This document shows, in pieces, positions 63,181-64,000 of a stretch of DNA of 64,000 nucleotides. Position numbers and translations under genes: made by a program. The first letter of the stretch is position 1; the number at the start of each line of letters is the position of its first letter. The notes under the pieces are model-generated. The model was given only the letters and a program-made list of their open reading frames with translations, was not told the origin of the DNA and searched no databases. The DNA comes from Verrucomicrobiota bacterium (GTDB lineage: Bacteria > Verrucomicrobiota > Verrucomicrobiia > Limisphaerales > J093). The stretch is from assembly GCA_022710935.1 (NCBI GenBank), contig JAKLFY010000001.1, positions 62,001-126,000 of the forward strand. The letters run 5' to 3'.

Positions 63181-64000
63181 GTGCATGCATACGAGAACAC
63201 TCTGAAGCAAGCCGTGAGGACCATTACCGCCATGACGCTCAGCGTCCTGGCCTTGTTTGCCGTCTGGGCCGGGCGCGCGGCCGACGACCAGGCCGGGTTC
63301 GGTTTCCAGGGGCCGGAGATCTTCCCCATCGACAACCTGATCAGCCTCCTGCGCGCGGCGGATTTCGACGGCGACGGGGCCCAGGATCTGATCGTGGTGA
63401 ACAACGCCCGCTCGAAAATCAACATTCTCTTCAATCGCGCCGGCAAGACCAACGATCTCGCCGCCCAACCGATCAGGCGCGAGATCAATGAACTGCCGCC
63501 CGATGCCCGGTTTCGCATCGAGTCGCTGGCATCCGAGAAGACCATCTCGGCCCTGGTGGTGACCGATTTGAACCAGGACCAGCGGCCCGACCTGGCCTTC
63601 TTTGGCGCCCCCAAGGAACTTGTCGTCCAGTACAACGAGGGCGCCAACACATGGAGCGCCCCGCGCCGTTGGAGCCTGGAAGACGGCCTGCTGGATCCGA
63701 ACGCCCTGACAAGCGGCGACCTCAACGGCGACGGACTCGAAGACCTCCTGCTGCTCGGGGAGAGCACGCTCTACTTCCTGGCCCAACAGCCCGACCACGC
63801 CCTCGCCGAGCCGGAGAAGATCCCGTACAGCGGAGTCGTCAAAGCGGCGCAGATCATCGACATCGACGGTGACGGGCGCTCGGATCTGATGCTGGTGAAT
63901 TGGGAGCATGCCAATCCGTTCCGGTTCCGCCTTCAAAATGCAGCCGGCCAGCTCGGCCCCGAGGTCCACTTTACCCTCCCCGCCATTCGCTCCTATGCCA
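63181..64000 (+). CDS. FG-GAP/VCBS repeat protein, 3' end outside window
   Basis: The frame runs off the right edge with no stop. Starts in frame: GTG 63181, GTG 63214, ATG 63232; all give a signal peptide ending 'SVLALFAVWAGRAAD'. Four calcium-binding DxDxDG-type loops are visible: 'DFDGDGAQD', 'DLNQDQRPD', 'DLNGDGLED' and 'DIDGDGRSD', each followed by a hydrophobic strand, as in integrin-alpha/FG-GAP beta-propellers. Likely a secreted or surface protein. The remainder of the gene cannot be assessed. Confidence 0.87.
   Translation, partial: MHAYENTLKQAVRTITAMTLSVLALFAVWAGRAADDQAGFGFQGPEIFPIDNLISLLRAADFDGDGAQDLIVVNNARSKINILFNRAGKTNDLAAQPIRREINELPPDARFRIESLASEKTISALVVTDLNQDQRPDLAFFGAPKELVVQYNEGANTWSAPRRWSLEDGLLDPNALTSGDLNGDGLEDLLLLGESTLYFLAQQPDHALAEPEKIPYSGVVKAAQIIDIDGDGRSDLMLVNWEHANPFRFRLQNAAGQLGPEVHFTLPAIRSYA

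Overview
This 64 kb, high-GC window looks like a chromosomal segment of a Verrucomicrobiota bacterium (Limisphaerales/Pedosphaera-like). That placement is inference. It rests on a giant secreted RCC1/Ig-repeat protein, two PulG-like prepilin proteins with a C-terminal DGH motif, Tat-exported Gfo/Idh/MocA oxidoreductases, sulfatase and glycosidase genes (GH95, DUF6259, GH172), a lysine-rich nucleoid-type protein, a TPR protein with a characteristic N-terminus, and short palindromic dispersed repeats between genes.

Layout. 1-10376: 3' part of a giant repeat gene that is still open at the left edge. 10377-12371: decayed stretch holding a truncated metallophosphoesterase, a nuclease-like gene remnant and dispersed repeats. 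12372-18943 (minus): GH95 fucosidase, ZIP metal transporter, PanD, a KtrA/KtrB-type potassium uptake pair and tRNA-His. 19109-30932: CysS, lysine-rich protein, MscS channel, P-type ATPase, DUF2062 protein, then a tightly packed minus-strand cluster lepA - signal peptidase I (b) - signal peptidase I (a) - endonuclease III-like protein. 30933-31654: non-coding, with a tandem array of REPIN-like hairpin elements. 31655-41295: a predicted membrane-anchored hydrolase, a class A beta-lactamase-fold protein, a Tat-exported FucI-like protein, PurB, two prepilin-like proteins, RNase R and a small conserved-looking protein. 41456-48790: degradative block (DUF6259 glycosidase, sulfatase, two Gfo/Idh/MocA oxidoreductases) interrupted by a ParE/Phd-type toxin-antitoxin pair. 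48992-53371: a large propeller sensor histidine kinase and its NarL-type regulator. 53414-54858: AbiEii/AbiEi pair. 55086-64000: a papain-like protease fused to a GH172 domain, photolyase, Sel1 protein, HNH endonuclease, a coiled-coil/TPR protein and the start of an FG-GAP protein.

How it fits together (inference): housekeeping genes (cysS, lepA, purB, rnr, panD) are interleaved with an exported polysaccharide-degradation repertoire. This fits a saprophyte feeding on fucose-containing and sulfated glycans. The double-propeller kinase resembles sensors that control such loci.

The observations most worth following are: (i) the protease-GH172 fusion with both catalytic sets intact; (ii) the strict seven-blade periodicity of every complete RCC1 block in the giant protein; (iii) REPIN-like elements whose stems are conserved or covary; (iv) paired signal peptidases, one with Met replaced by Ala after the catalytic Ser; (v) a sulfatase whose conserved N-terminus has no ATG, GTG or TTG start.
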